From the NCBI RefSeq assembly GCF_014217625.1, contig NZ_CP043641.1:2790001-2854000 (forward strand): DNA of 64,000 nt. The letters are read 5' to 3'. The notes beneath the pieces were generated by a model, which saw nothing but the letters and a program-made list of their open reading frames with translations, was not told where the DNA came from and did not search any database. Positions within the stretch are counted from its first letter, which is position 1; the number at the start of each line of letters is the position of its first letter. This document shows, piece by piece, positions 25,473-35,325 of this stretch. This stretch comes from Leifsonia shinshuensis. GTDB taxonomy: Bacteria; Actinomycetota; Actinomycetes; Actinomycetales; Microbacteriaceae. A program made the translations under genes and the position numbers.

Positions 25473-25754
25473 ATGCCCGCCACACCCCCGACCCCGTCGG
25501 ACCCCGGCCTGCCGCCCGGCTCCTCGCTGCCGTCCGACCCGGACGCCGTCGCCCTCGCCGTGGAGGCCGCGATCGAACGCGAAGACCTCCCCGAGCTGCG
25601 CCGCCTCGCCGACGCCGGCAGCGCGGACGCCGAGGACGCGCTCGTCGAACTGGCCGCCGAACGCGGCGACATCGACGAGCTCCGCCGGCTGGCCGCGCAG
25701 GGCAACACCGACGCAGCCGACGAGCTCCTCGAACTGGAGGAGGAAGAGGAGTAG
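25473..25754 (+). CDS. Small acidic repeat protein of unknown function
   Basis: 93 aa, not recognised. A Pro-rich head of about 24 residues precedes two imperfect helical repeats, LPELRRLADAGSADAEDALVE and IDELRRLAAQGNTDAADELLE, 28 residues apart, and the protein ends in a run of Glu. The repeats look like a minimal Sel1/ankyrin-type solenoid. TAAGGT (25445-25450) and GGAAGGAG before the ATG give a conventional leadered start. Convergent with putA. Confidence 0.75.
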   Translation: MPATPPTPSDPGLPPGSSLPSDPDAVALAVEAAIEREDLPELRRLADAGSADAEDALVELAAERGDIDELRRLAAQGNTDAADELLELEEEEE

Positions 25755-25772
25755 CGTCCGGGCGCTCCTCCC

Positions 25773-28700
25773 CTAGATCACTCCTTCCGAGAACGTCGTC
25801 GGATTGCCGAAGCGGTGGTTGGTGATCGAAATGGCCTGCTCGTGGAGGAACGGCAGCACCTCGATCCGGCCGGACGGGGTGACCGCGCCGCTGTAGACCG
25901 CGACGTCGGGCGTCCCGCCGAGGGCCGCCGCGAGCGCAGCCTGGTCGCCGCCGATCAGGCGGATGCGGTGCGCGGCGATGCGGCGACCGCGCACGCGGGA
26001 CAGCCAGTGCTCGTCGGTCTCGACCACGACCTCCACCTCGCGGGCCTTGAGCAGCTGCTGCGTCGCACGAGGCAGCGCGACGCTCGTGCTCACCGTGAAC
26101 GCAGAGCGGGCGACCGTCGCCGCCGCCAGCACGCGCAGCAGCTCGGGGATGCCGCTGCCCTCGGAGAGCCGGATCGCGACCGGGACCGGGCGGTAGCGGA
26201 AGATGTTCCGCTCCACGCCGAGGCCGGAGACGTCCTTCGCCTGGTGGTACTCGGTCGCGACGGCGATCGCGTCGCTGAGCGCCGAGCGGCGGACGAGGTC
26301 GAACGCGGGGTAGTCCATCGACGACTGGCCGGACTCGATCAGGTCCTGGACGCGCGGCTCCAGGCCGCGCAGGTGGAGGCTGGAGCTGGACGCGCCGGAC
26401 TCCGGCTGCCACGACCCGAGGCCGAGCAGGTAGTTCGGTCCGCCCGCTTTGGTGCCGGCGCCCACCGAGGAGCGCTTCCACCCGCCGAACGGCTGCCGCC
26501 GGACGATCGCACCCGTGATCCCGCGGTTGACGTAGAGGTTGCCGGCCTCGACGGTGTCGAGCCACTGCGCGAGCTCATCGGAGTCGAGCGAGTGGAGGCC
26601 GGCGGTGAGACCGTACTCGATCGCGTTCTGGAACCGGATCGCCTCTTCGAGGTTCCGCGCGGTCATGATGCCGAGCACCGGCCCGAAGAACTCGGTGAGG
26701 TGGAAGTACGACCCGGGCTGCACGCCGGTGCGGATGCCCGGCGACCAGAGCCGGCCGGTGTCATCGAGCGGGCGCGGCTCGACGAGCCATTCCTCGTCGG
26801 CGCCGAGGGTGGTCAGCGCGTGCAGGAGCTTGCCCGACGCCGGCTCGATCAGCGGGCCCATCTGGCTCACCGGATCCTGCGGATACCCGACCCGCACGCT
26901 CCTGGTCGCGTCGACCAGCTGGTTGCGGAACCGTTCGGACCGCGCCGCCGAGCCGACAAGGATGACCAGGCTCGCCGCCGAGCACTTCTGCCCGGCGTGA
27001 CCGAACGCGCTCTTGACGACGTCCGCCACCGCGAGGTCGTAGTCGGCGCTCGGAGTGACGATGATGGCGTTCTTGCCGCTGGTCTCGGCGAGCAGCGGCA
27101 GGTCCGGCCGCCAAGAACGGAACAGCTTGGCCGTCTCGTACGAGCCGGTGAGGATGACGCGGTCGACGCGCTGGTCAGCCACGAGTTGCCGCCCGAGGGC
27201 GTTCTCCGCCACGTCCACGAGCGCCAGCAGCTCCTGCGGGATGCCGGCCTCCCACAGCGCCTCGACCATCACAGCGGCGGTGCGGCGCGCCTGCGGCGCC
27301 GGCTTGATGACGACGCCACTGCCAGCGGCGAGCGCCGCCAGCACGCCGCCGGCCGGAATCGCGACCGGGAAGTTCCACGGCGGCGTCACGACGGTCAGCG
27401 CGGACGGCACGAACACGGCGCCCTGGACGGCGTCGAGCTCACGCGCGAGCGACGCGTAGTAGTGCGCGAAGTCGACGGCCTCGCTCACCTCGACGTCGGC
27501 CTCCGCGATGGTCTTGCCCGTCTCGCTCGCCATGACCTCGATCAGGCGATCGCGGTTGGCCTCGAGCGCATGCCCGGCCCGGTCGAGGACCGCCCCGCGC
27601 TCGGTGCCGGCGCGGGTGCCCCACGCGGTTCCCGACGAGCGGACCGCCGTGAGGATGCGGTCGAGGTGCCCGGCGTCGACGACCTCCGCCGCGGCGATGG
27701 TCCGTGCGCCGAGGTCGCTGGCGGCGGAGCGGGCGAGGATGCGCCGCCCCCACGCGCGGTTCGCCGCGAGCGACGGATCGGTGTCCGCGGTGTTCTGGAA
27801 CCCGGTCGTCGCGGCAACCGGCTCCGGCTGCTCCAGCGAGAGCCCACCCGATCCCCGGGTCAGCCCGAGCACCACGCTCGTGAGCCCCTGATCGGCAGCC
27901 GCGGCCGCTCCGGAGGCACCGTCGAGCGACGACTCCGCGTCGACCGCGGGCGGCCGGGTGAACGACTCCGCCGTCTCCTGCTCCCACTCGCGCGAGCGGT
28001 CCTGCTGCCGGTTGGGCAGCGGGGCGGCGCCGCGCGGCGAGCCGTCGGCCGTCAGCTCGGCGACCGACGCGAGGAAGCGATCCCGCTCCCGGTCGAATAG
28101 ACCGCGATCCGCTCCGAGCTCGAAGACCGCCGACATGAAGTTCTCCTGGCTCGCGTTCTCCTCCAGCCGGCGGATGAGGTACGAGATGGCGACATCGAAC
28201 TCGCCCGGGTCCACCACCGGTGTGTAGAGCAGAAGCTGCCCGACCGTGCGCTTCACGGCCTCCGCCTGCTCGGTGGCCATGCCGAGCAGCATCTCGAAGT
28301 CGATGCGCCCGGTCACCCCACGGTAGGACGCGAGCAGCCACGCATAGGCGACGTCGAACAGGTTGTGCCCTGCCACGCCGATCTTGACCGCGTCGGTGTG
28401 CTCGGGGGTGAGCGCCCAGTCGAGGACGCGCTTGTAGTTGGTGTCCGTCGCCTGCTTGCTGCCGTAGGTGGCGAGCGGCCAGCCGTGGATCGTCGCGTCC
28501 ACGCCCTCCATGGCGAGGTTGGCGCCCTTCACGACACGCACCTTGATCGGCGCGCCGCCCTGGGCGCGGTGCTGCGCGGCCCACTCCGTCAGCCCCTGGA
28601 GGGCGTCGAGCGCGTCCGGCAGGTACGCCTGGAGGACGATCCCCGCTTCCAGCCCGAGCAGGCCCGGACGGCCGAGGATGCGCTCGAAGACCGCGATCGT

Positions 28701-29492
28701 GAGGTCGAGGTCGCGGTACTCCTCCATGTCGAGGTTGATGAACTTGGGCGACGGGGAGGCCGCGGCGAGCTCGTACAGCGGTACGAGGCGCTCCGCCACG
28801 CGGTCGACCGTCTCGTCGAACGACCACATCGAGAGCTGCGACGCGATGGAGGACACCTTGATCGAGACGTAGTCCACGTCGTCGCGGGCGAGCAGCGCGC
28901 GCGTGCCCTCAAGGCGCCGGGCGGCCTCCTCCTCGCCCAGCACGGCCTCGCCGAGCAGGTTCAGGTTGAGGCGGGCTCCGTGCCCTTCCGGGTCCTTCGG
29001 CGTTCGCAGGTGCGCGATAGCCGGTCCGAGCTTCTCCGGCGTCGCGTCGACCACGAGGTGCCCGACCATGCTGCGGAGCACACGCCGCGCGATCGGGATG
29101 ACCAGCCACGGCAGCACCGGCCCGAACACGCCACCGAGCCAGATGGCCGCGCGCATGTACCAGGGCAGGAAGGACGGGATGCGCTTGGCGACCCGCTGCA
29201 GGTTGTATCCGGCGACGAACAGGTCCTGCGGGCGGGCGACGCCGTCCACGAAGCCGACCGCGAAGTCGAGGCCGTGCGGGTCGCGGAGCACGCCGGCCAG
29301 GCGCTCGGCGGCGGGATCGCGCGGGGCGCTCTCCCCGCTGCGGGCGCTCTCGGCGAGCCAGCGCCGGACGAGCTCGACGGCCTCCTGGGCCAGTTGCGCG
29401 GGCGGCACCTCGCCTGCGGCGTGCGATCCGGCCGCGGGCGCGCTCGGCGCCTCGGCTCGCATCGTGCGCGCGTCGTCCGTGTCTTCAACCAT
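25773..29492 (-). CDS. putA: Bifunctional proline dehydrogenase / L-glutamate gamma-semialdehyde dehydrogenase
   Basis: 1239 aa. Oxidises proline to glutamate in two steps. The proline dehydrogenase barrel is about residues 140-480 (NLDMEEYRDLDLT, YLIRRLEENASQENF), a low-complexity linker about 510-590, and the aldehyde dehydrogenase about 600-1060 with PPWNFPVAIPAGG, LLAETSGKNA (Glu) and HAGQKCSAAS (catalytic Cys near 839). There is no N-terminal DNA-binding domain, so it is an enzyme only. ATG 29492 follows TACAGT (29500-29505) by seven bases. A divergent LysR gene is the likely regulator. Confidence 0.95.
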   Translation of the reverse strand: MVEDTDDARTMRAEAPSAPAAGSHAAGEVPPAQLAQEAVELVRRWLAESARSGESAPRDPAAERLAGVLRDPHGLDFAVGFVDGVARPQDLFVAGYNLQRVAKRIPSFLPWYMRAAIWLGGVFGPVLPWLVIPIARRVLRSMVGHLVVDATPEKLGPAIAHLRTPKDPEGHGARLNLNLLGEAVLGEEEAARRLEGTRALLARDDVDYVSIKVSSIASQLSMWSFDETVDRVAERLVPLYELAAASPSPKFINLDMEEYRDLDLTIAVFERILGRPGLLGLEAGIVLQAYLPDALDALQGLTEWAAQHRAQGGAPIKVRVVKGANLAMEGVDATIHGWPLATYGSKQATDTNYKRVLDWALTPEHTDAVKIGVAGHNLFDVAYAWLLASYRGVTGRIDFEMLLGMATEQAEAVKRTVGQLLLYTPVVDPGEFDVAISYLIRRLEENASQENFMSAVFELGADRGLFDRERDRFLASVAELTADGSPRGAAPLPNRQQDRSREWEQETAESFTRPPAVDAESSLDGASGAAAAADQGLTSVVLGLTRGSGGLSLEQPEPVAATTGFQNTADTDPSLAANRAWGRRILARSAASDLGARTIAAAEVVDAGHLDRILTAVRSSGTAWGTRAGTERGAVLDRAGHALEANRDRLIEVMASETGKTIAEADVEVSEAVDFAHYYASLARELDAVQGAVFVPSALTVVTPPWNFPVAIPAGGVLAALAAGSGVVIKPAPQARRTAAVMVEALWEAGIPQELLALVDVAENALGRQLVADQRVDRVILTGSYETAKLFRSWRPDLPLLAETSGKNAIIVTPSADYDLAVADVVKSAFGHAGQKCSAASLVILVGSAARSERFRNQLVDATRSVRVGYPQDPVSQMGPLIEPASGKLLHALTTLGADEEWLVEPRPLDDTGRLWSPGIRTGVQPGSYFHLTEFFGPVLGIMTARNLEEAIRFQNAIEYGLTAGLHSLDSDELAQWLDTVEAGNLYVNRGITGAIVRRQPFGGWKRSSVGAGTKAGGPNYLLGLGSWQPESGASSSSLHLRGLEPRVQDLIESGQSSMDYPAFDLVRRSALSDAIAVATEYHQAKDVSGLGVERNIFRYRPVPVAIRLSEGSGIPELLRVLAAATVARSAFTVSTSVALPRATQQLLKAREVEVVVETDEHWLSRVRGRRIAAHRIRLIGGDQAALAAALGGTPDVAVYSGAVTPSGRIEVLPFLHEQAISITNHRFGNPTTFSEGVI

Positions 29493-29610
29493 GTCCACGA
29501 CTGTATTCCTCGCTCCTGAGGCGACGCGGGAAGTACGGGGATCCGTGGATAAGTCGCAGTCGCCGATGCCTGTGGATACATTCTCGGTGTGGTTTACCAT
29601 CGGCAATAGC

Positions 29611-29634
29611 GAACGTTTCCGAACGATATCGTTC
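29611..29634. promoter_or_regulatory. Palindromic operator candidate between putA and its LysR gene
   Basis: GAACGATATCGTTC (29621-29634) is a perfect 14-base palindrome, and another GAACG half-site stands exactly 10 bases upstream (29611-29615), on the same helix face. It lies 117-143 bases from the putA start and just before the regulator start, typical of a LysR recognition and activation site. Confidence 0.6.
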
Positions 29635-29655
29635 ACTCGAACCGAATGGTTGGTC

Positions 29656-30561
29656 ATGCTCGACATCCGCAGGCTCCGCCTCCTCCACGAACTGAGGATC
29701 CGCGGCACCGTCGCCGGTGTCGCCGCGGCGCTCTCCTACAGCCCGTCCTCCGTCTCCCAGCAGCTCGCGGCGCTGGAACGGGAGGCCGGTGCCGTCCTCC
29801 TCGTGAAGTCCGGACGCCGCCTGCAGTTCACCCCGCAGGGCGAGCTGCTCGCTCAGCGCGCTGCAGCGCTCCTCGACTCCCTCGACTCGGCGGAGGCCGC
29901 GGTCGCCGCCTCCAGCGCGACCGTCGCCGGGGTCGTCCGGGTCGCCGTCTTCCAGTCCGCCGCCCACGCGATCCTCCCCGGGGCCGTCGCCTCCCTCGCC
30001 CGCGACTACCCCGAACTGCGGGTGGAGGTCACCGAGCGCGAGCCAGAGCAGGGCCTCTTCGACGTCTCCGCGCGCGACTTCGACCTCGCCGTGGCCGAGC
30101 AGTACCCCGGCAGCACCAGACCGCTGCGCGCAGACCTGGACCGCACCCCGCTGGCCGCCGACGGCATCCACCTCGCCGCCTCCGCCGACCGCGACGCCCG
30201 CGTGCGAGCGACCTCTCTCGGTGACGCCGCCGGCCTCCCCTGGGTGCTGGAGCCGGAGGGGACGGTCTCGCGCACCTGGGCCGTCCAGCTCTGCCGCGCG
30301 GCCGGCTTCGAGCCGGACGTGCGCTTCGAGACGGCCGACCTGGTGACCCACATCCGCCTGGTCGCGTCGGGCAACGCGGTCGGGCTGCTGCCGGACCTGG
30401 TGTGGGCGGGCGCCCGCCCCGAGGTCGCGCTCCTCCCCCTCCCCGGATCGCCGCGCCGCACCATCTTCACCTCGGCCCGGCGCTCGTCTGCGTCGAGCCC
30501 CGGCGTCGTCGCCGCCCGCCGGGCGCTGGCGGACGCGGTCCCGCCCGGGCACGCGCCGTAG
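29656..30561 (+). CDS. LysR-family regulator, probable controller of putA
   Basis: 301 aa. HTH with MLDIRRLRLLHELRIRGTVA and YSPSSVSQQLAALEREAG; effector-binding domain from about residue 88 (VVRVAVFQSAAHAILPGA). Divergent from putA across a 163-base gap with a perfect palindrome. No ribosome site is seen at ATG 29656; a short or absent leader is likely. The proline-responsive role is inferred from gene order. Confidence 0.9.
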   Translation: MLDIRRLRLLHELRIRGTVAGVAAALSYSPSSVSQQLAALEREAGAVLLVKSGRRLQFTPQGELLAQRAAALLDSLDSAEAAVAASSATVAGVVRVAVFQSAAHAILPGAVASLARDYPELRVEVTEREPEQGLFDVSARDFDLAVAEQYPGSTRPLRADLDRTPLAADGIHLAASADRDARVRATSLGDAAGLPWVLEPEGTVSRTWAVQLCRAAGFEPDVRFETADLVTHIRLVASGNAVGLLPDLVWAGARPEVALLPLPGSPRRTIFTSARRSSASSPGVVAARRALADAVPPGHAP

Positions 30562-30589
30562 CCCGACCTGATCCCATAGGCTCTCAGCC

Positions 30590-32179
30590 ATGACCGACCC
30601 CGCAGCCTCCCCCGCAGCCGCGAGCCACGATGTCGTGATCGTCGGCGGCGGGCACAACGGCCTCACCGCCGCCGCCTACCTCGCCAAAGCCGGACGCAGC
30701 GTCATCCTGCTCGAACGGCTGGACGACGTCGGAGGCGCCGCCGTCAGCGCCCAGGCGTTCCCCGGCGTGGAGGCCCGGCTCTCGCGCTACTCCTACCTCG
30801 TCAGCCTCCTGCCGCAGCGGATCATCGAAGACCTCGGTCTCGACATCCGGCTGGCCCGGCGCCGCTACTCCTCCTACACACCTGTGCCCGGCGACCCCGA
30901 CGGCGCCGGCCTCCTCATCGACAACACCGACGAGGAGGCCACCGCCGCGTCGTTCGCCCGGATCGGCGCCGCGGACGACGCCGAGGCCTTCACGCGCTTC
31001 TACGAGTCGACCGCGGCCGTCGCCCGCGCGCTCTGGCCCACCGTCACCGAACCGCTGCTCACCCGCACCGAGGCGAAGGCCCTGGTCGGCGACGACGAGC
31101 TGTGGGACGCGCTGATCGAGCGGCCGATCGGCGGCTTCATCGAGTCCCGCCTCCGGAACGACCTCGTCCGCGGCGTCGCCGCCACGGACGCGCTGATCGG
31201 CACCTTCGCCAGCGTCGACGAGGCCGACCTCTCCCAGAACCGCTGCTTCCTGTACCACGTGATCGGCCAGGGCACCGGCGAGTGGGATGTCCCGGTCGGC
31301 GGCATGGGCTCCGTGACCGGCGAGCTGGCCCGGGTCGCCCGCGAGGCCGGCGCGCGCATCGTCACCGGCGCGGAGGTCACCTCCATCAGCCCGGACGGCT
31401 CCGTCTCCTATACGCGCAACGGCCACGAGCGCCGCGTGGAGGGCCGCAACGTCCTCGTCAACGTCGCCCCCGACGTGCTCGACGCCCTGCTCGGCGAGCC
31501 CGCAGACCCGCCGCGCCCGCGCGCCGAGGGCGCTCAGGTCAAGGTCAACCTCCTGCTGAAGCGGCTGCCGCGCCTGCGCGACGAGTCCGTCGACCCGGCC
31601 GCGGCGTTCGGCGGCACGTTCCACATCAACGAGACGCTCACGCAGCTGGAGGCCGCACACGACGGGATGCTGCGCGGCGTGATGCCCGAGCTCCTGCCGT
31701 GCGAGATCTACTGCCACACACTCGCGGACCCGAGCATCCTGGACCCCGACCTCGCCGACAGCGGAGCGCAGACGATCACGGTCTTCGGCCTGCACACCCC
31801 CGACCGCTGGCTGACCGACGACAACAACGACGCCACGCGCCAGCGGCTCCAGGACGCCGTGCTCGCCTCCCTGAACTCGGTGCTGGCCGAGCCGATCGAG
31901 AGCCTGCTGCTCACGGACGGCGACGGCAACCCGTGCATCGAGACGAAGACGACCCGCGACCTCGAGCACGCGCTCAACATGCCGGGCGGCAACATCTTCC
32001 ACGGCCCGCTGTCCTGGCCGTTCGCCGAGGACGGCGACGAGCTGCGCACGCCCGCCGAGCGCTGGGGCGTCGCGACGCGGCACGAGCGGATCCTGCTCTG
32101 CGGCTCCGGCGCGCGCCGCGGCGGGGCGGTCAGCGGCCTCGGCGGCCACAACGCGGCGATGGCGGTCCTGGAAGGCTGA
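30590..32179 (+). CDS. FAD-dependent oxidoreductase (phytoene-desaturase/PYROXD2-like)
   Basis: 529 aa. FAD-binding DVVIVGGGHNGLTAAAYLAKAG at the N-terminus (a long NAD(P)-binding-like motif) followed by RLDDVGGAAVS, and a C-terminal FAD motif GSGARRGGAVSGLGGHNAA. Related to phytoene-desaturase-like amine oxidases; no carotenoid genes are near, so the substrate is open. TAGGCT (30577-30582) stands seven bases before the ATG. Confidence 0.85.
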   Translation: MTDPAASPAAASHDVVIVGGGHNGLTAAAYLAKAGRSVILLERLDDVGGAAVSAQAFPGVEARLSRYSYLVSLLPQRIIEDLGLDIRLARRRYSSYTPVPGDPDGAGLLIDNTDEEATAASFARIGAADDAEAFTRFYESTAAVARALWPTVTEPLLTRTEAKALVGDDELWDALIERPIGGFIESRLRNDLVRGVAATDALIGTFASVDEADLSQNRCFLYHVIGQGTGEWDVPVGGMGSVTGELARVAREAGARIVTGAEVTSISPDGSVSYTRNGHERRVEGRNVLVNVAPDVLDALLGEPADPPRPRAEGAQVKVNLLLKRLPRLRDESVDPAAAFGGTFHINETLTQLEAAHDGMLRGVMPELLPCEIYCHTLADPSILDPDLADSGAQTITVFGLHTPDRWLTDDNNDATRQRLQDAVLASLNSVLAEPIESLLLTDGDGNPCIETKTTRDLEHALNMPGGNIFHGPLSWPFAEDGDELRTPAERWGVATRHERILLCGSGARRGGAVSGLGGHNAAMAVLEG

Positions 32180-32320
32180 GGCCGCCGGCCGCGCCGGACG
32201 CGCGCGCCTTCGAGGACTGGAAGGACTCGCACGCGACACCCAGGCGTGGCCCCCTGCCGGAATCGCGAACCGGTGACTAGTGTGTGCATCACGAGGGGGA
32301 CTCTGCAGGAGGTCATCATG

Positions 32321-32872
32321 ATGCCGCAGCCGACAGGACGACTCGTACGCAAGGACGACGGAGTGTATGTGGTCCTCGACCGCATCTTCAAGGCTCCGAT
32401 CGAGGAGGTGTGGACGTACTTCAGCAGATCGCCTCGGCTCGCCGAGTGGATCGGCGAGTACACCGGCACGGGATCGACGGGCGCCGTCAAGTTCCGGATG
32501 AACGCGGAGGGCGACGGAGCCGAGTGGCAGAACGTCGCCGTGATGGTCTGCGACGCACCGCACCGTCTCCACGTCGACGTCGGCAAGGCGCCGGACTCGC
32601 TCGTGATGTTCGTGCACCTGACGGAGGCGAGCGGCCACACGACCGTCACGTTCGGACAGCGGCTGCGCGCGATCGGCTCATCCGCGGACTACTGCATCGG
32701 CTGGGACTACTACCTCGACCGCCTCGTCGCCGCCCACAACGGCAAGGAGCTGCCGAACTGGGACGACTACTACCCGGCGATGCGCGAGCACTACGAGACG
32801 CTCTGCCGCGAGCTGGACCACGACATCCGCGCCGAGCACCTGACCGCTCAGCGGAACGGCACGACCGGCTGA
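32321..32872 (+). CDS. SRPBCC-domain protein
   Basis: About 183 aa, START/Bet v1-like: VVLDRIFKAPIEEVWTYFS and SRSPRLAEWIGEYTG, GHTTVTFGQRL, and a C-terminal helix. Ligand unknown. Two adjacent ATGs exist (32318, 32321); AGGAGG lies 5 and 8 nt from them, so I prefer the second. TAGTGT near 32278 may be the -10 of a leadered transcript. The 140 bases upstream, after the oxidoreductase, hold no gene. Confidence 0.82.
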   Translation: MPQPTGRLVRKDDGVYVVLDRIFKAPIEEVWTYFSRSPRLAEWIGEYTGTGSTGAVKFRMNAEGDGAEWQNVAVMVCDAPHRLHVDVGKAPDSLVMFVHLTEASGHTTVTFGQRLRAIGSSADYCIGWDYYLDRLVAAHNGKELPNWDDYYPAMREHYETLCRELDHDIRAEHLTAQRNGTTG

Positions 32873-32900
32873 GCCGCTCTCCCCTGGTGCAGGCCGCCGC

Positions 32901-33854
32901 TCAGTGCCAGCGGTGGTCCTGGAGGGTGATGCGCGGCCCGCGGCGCTGGAACCGGAACCCGCTGGCCAGGATCAGCCGCACGACACGCTGACGCTGGCCG
33001 CGCCACGGCTCCAGCAGTTCGAGCATCCCGTCGTCGTCCACGCGCGAGCCGGTGAGCGCCTCCCCCACTTGATGCGCCAGGTGGTAGTCACCGACGCTGA
33101 CCAGGTCGGGATGCGCGTGCGAACGCTGGAGGGTCTCGGCCGCGGTCCACTGCCCGACTCCGGAGATGGTCCGGAGGGCGGCCTCCGCCGCGTCGAGGGA
33201 GTCCGCAGCTCCGATGGTCCGCTCCAGCGACGGCGCCAGCACGAGCACCGCCTGAACGGCACGCGCGCGCCGAGGGTCGACCCCGGCCCGATGCCAGTCC
33301 CACGACGGGATGCCGCGCCACTGCTGCAGTGTCGGGACCACCCGCATCCCCTCGGGCGCCGGTCCGGGGGCGGGCTCGCCGTACCAGCGCAGCAGCCGCG
33401 CCCACGACCGGTACGCCTCCAGGCTGGTGACGCGCTGCTCGATGATCGCGGGGAGGAGCGCTTCCAGCACGAGGCCCGTGCGGGTCAGCCGGAGCCCTGG
33501 ATTGCGGTGCAGGCTCTGCCTCAGCAGGGGATGCGCCGACACGTCGAGCCCCGCCCAGTCGTCGCCGCGGCCGAGCAGTTCCGGCACTGCGGAGATGACC
33601 CAGTGCGCGCCGGGTCCCCAGGCCGCGGCGTGCACACTCCCGTCGGCCGCGGGGCGGAGGACGCGCAGAGTCGCCGGCCCCTCCGGCGTGCGCCAGGTGC
33701 GCCACATCCCGCCGAGGTCCCAGGTCGTCGTCGGGTCGTACGGACCGCGGCCGAGCTGGCCCAGCGTGCCGGACAGGTCGAGCGGGCCCGCCGGACGGTA
33801 CACCGTCTCCACGGCACGCCCGGAGGGGGCGTCTGCGGGGAGCACAGCGGTCAT
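32901..33854 (-). CDS. DNA-3-methyladenine glycosylase II-type (AlkA-like) protein
   Basis: About 317 aa. HhH-GPD repair glycosylase: the hairpin TISGVGQWTAAETLQ and catalytic Asp in SVGDYHLAHQVG (near residue 265) are clear, with the AlkA N-terminal beta domain before them. It removes alkylated purines. ATG 33854 follows TAGCAT (33862-33867) by seven bases, which decides it over the start three codons earlier. Stand-alone. Confidence 0.88.
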   Translation of the reverse strand: MTAVLPADAPSGRAVETVYRPAGPLDLSGTLGQLGRGPYDPTTTWDLGGMWRTWRTPEGPATLRVLRPAADGSVHAAAWGPGAHWVISAVPELLGRGDDWAGLDVSAHPLLRQSLHRNPGLRLTRTGLVLEALLPAIIEQRVTSLEAYRSWARLLRWYGEPAPGPAPEGMRVVPTLQQWRGIPSWDWHRAGVDPRRARAVQAVLVLAPSLERTIGAADSLDAAEAALRTISGVGQWTAAETLQRSHAHPDLVSVGDYHLAHQVGEALTGSRVDDDGMLELLEPWRGQRQRVVRLILASGFRFQRRGPRITLQDHRWH

Positions 33855-33938
33855 GCACGGCATGCTACGTCACGCGGCTGACCTTCGGGCCGATGCCGGG
33901 GCTGGCCGCCTGTCGGCGGTCTCCCCTAGGTTCTCCCC

Positions 33939-35309
33939 ATGGGAATCGAAATCGAAGCAGGCGCCGTCGCGCGCCTCCGCGACCGCGTCCACGGGACCGT
34001 CTACCTCCGCGGCGAGGAGGGGCTCGCCGCCGAAGTCGCCTGTTTCAACCCCACCGTGCGGCACGACCCGGACGTCGTGGTCGCCGTCGCCGACGAGGAG
34101 GATGTCGCGCAGGCCGTGCGGTTCGCCCGCGAGCAGGGCCTCCCGGTGCGCGTCCAGGCCACCGGCCACGGCTCGGAGGCTCCGATCGCCGGCGGCCTCA
34201 TCGTCTCCACCCGCGCGCTCGACGCGATCGATGTCGACGCCGCATCCCGGCTGGTCCGGCTGGGCGCGGGAGTCCGCTGGGCGCCGGTCATCGCCGCCGC
34301 CGCCGAGTTCGGACTGGCCCCGGTCACCGGATCCTCGACCAGCGTCGGCGCGGTCGGCTACACCCTCGGCGGAGGCCTCGGCCCGCTGGCCCGCACGCAC
34401 GGCTTCACCGCCGACTGGGTGCGCGGCTTCCGCGTCGTCACGGCGGAGGGCGAGATCGTGACGGCGGACGCGGAGTCGCATCCCGAGCTGTTCTGGGCGC
34501 TCCGCGGCGGCAAGGGCGGCCTCGGCGTCGTCACCGAGATGACCCTGGAGCTGGTCCCGCTCACGACCCTCTACGCGGGCAGCGTGTTCTTCGAGGGCGA
34601 CGCGATCGAGCCGGCCTTCCGCGCGTGGGTGGACTGGGCGGGTGCGCTGGGCGAGGAGGCCACGACCTCCGTCGTCCTGCTGCGCATCCCGGATGTGGAG
34701 GGTCCGCCTCCGCCCCTGCGCGGGCGCACCGTGCTCAGCGTGCGGTTCGCGTATCCGGGCGACGCCGCGGAGGGCGAGCGGCTGTTCGCGCCGATCCGCG
34801 CGGCGGCGCCGGTGTTCCTCGACTTCGTCGGGGTGATCCCGACGACGGCGGTCGCGACGATCCACAACGACCCGGAGGAGGGCTCGCCGGCCTGGATCCG
34901 CGGCTTCATGCTCGACGACTTCGACGCCGCGGACGGCGACGCGCTGTTCGACGTGGCCGGCCCGCACGTCGACTCGCCCTTCCTCGCCCTGGAGATCCGC
35001 CAGCTCGGAGGCGCAGCCCGGCGCGACACGGACGACGGCACGGCCGTCGGCGGGCGCGACAGCGGCTACACGCTGAGCGCCATCGCCGCCGACCCCGCGA
35101 CGTTCGACAGCGCCGCTCCGGCTGCAGCCGAGGCGATCACCCGTGCGCTGCAGCACCGCATCTCCGCGATCACCAACGTCAACTGGGCGGCCGACCTCAC
35201 AGACCCGGCCGTGTTCGCGGGCGCCTGGCCGGCCGACGTCCGCACGCGGCTCACCGAGGCGCGCGCGACCTACGATCCGGAGCGCGTGTTCGCATTCGGC
35301 CCGGCCTGA
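33939..35309 (+). CDS. FAD-binding oxidoreductase (PCMH/BBE type)
   Basis: 456 aa. FAD-PCMH domain about residues 40-210 with QATGHGSEAPI (His is the usual FAD-attachment site), VGAVGYTLGGGLGPLARTHG and RGGKGGLGVVTEM; the substrate domain is C-terminal. Oxidises an unknown alcohol, sugar or alkaloid-like compound. TAGGTT (33927-33932) is six bases before the ATG, so it is probably leaderless. Confidence 0.9.
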   Translation: MGIEIEAGAVARLRDRVHGTVYLRGEEGLAAEVACFNPTVRHDPDVVVAVADEEDVAQAVRFAREQGLPVRVQATGHGSEAPIAGGLIVSTRALDAIDVDAASRLVRLGAGVRWAPVIAAAAEFGLAPVTGSSTSVGAVGYTLGGGLGPLARTHGFTADWVRGFRVVTAEGEIVTADAESHPELFWALRGGKGGLGVVTEMTLELVPLTTLYAGSVFFEGDAIEPAFRAWVDWAGALGEEATTSVVLLRIPDVEGPPPPLRGRTVLSVRFAYPGDAAEGERLFAPIRAAAPVFLDFVGVIPTTAVATIHNDPEEGSPAWIRGFMLDDFDAADGDALFDVAGPHVDSPFLALEIRQLGGAARRDTDDGTAVGGRDSGYTLSAIAADPATFDSAAPAAAEAITRALQHRISAITNVNWAADLTDPAVFAGAWPADVRTRLTEARATYDPERVFAFGPA

Positions 35310-35325
35310 GCGACGGGAGTCCGGC

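Noticed and set aside
29544..29580. DnaA boxes (CGTGGATAA, TGTGGATAC) and similar TGTGGA sites at 60099-60136
   Set aside because: Only two imperfect boxes per site, no AT-rich unwinding element and no dnaA, dnaN or gyrase genes nearby; not an origin.
30590..32179. Carotenoid phytoene desaturase (crtI)
   Set aside because: The FAD motifs fit the wider family, but no crtB, crtE or other carotenoid genes are adjacent, so the specific name is not justified.
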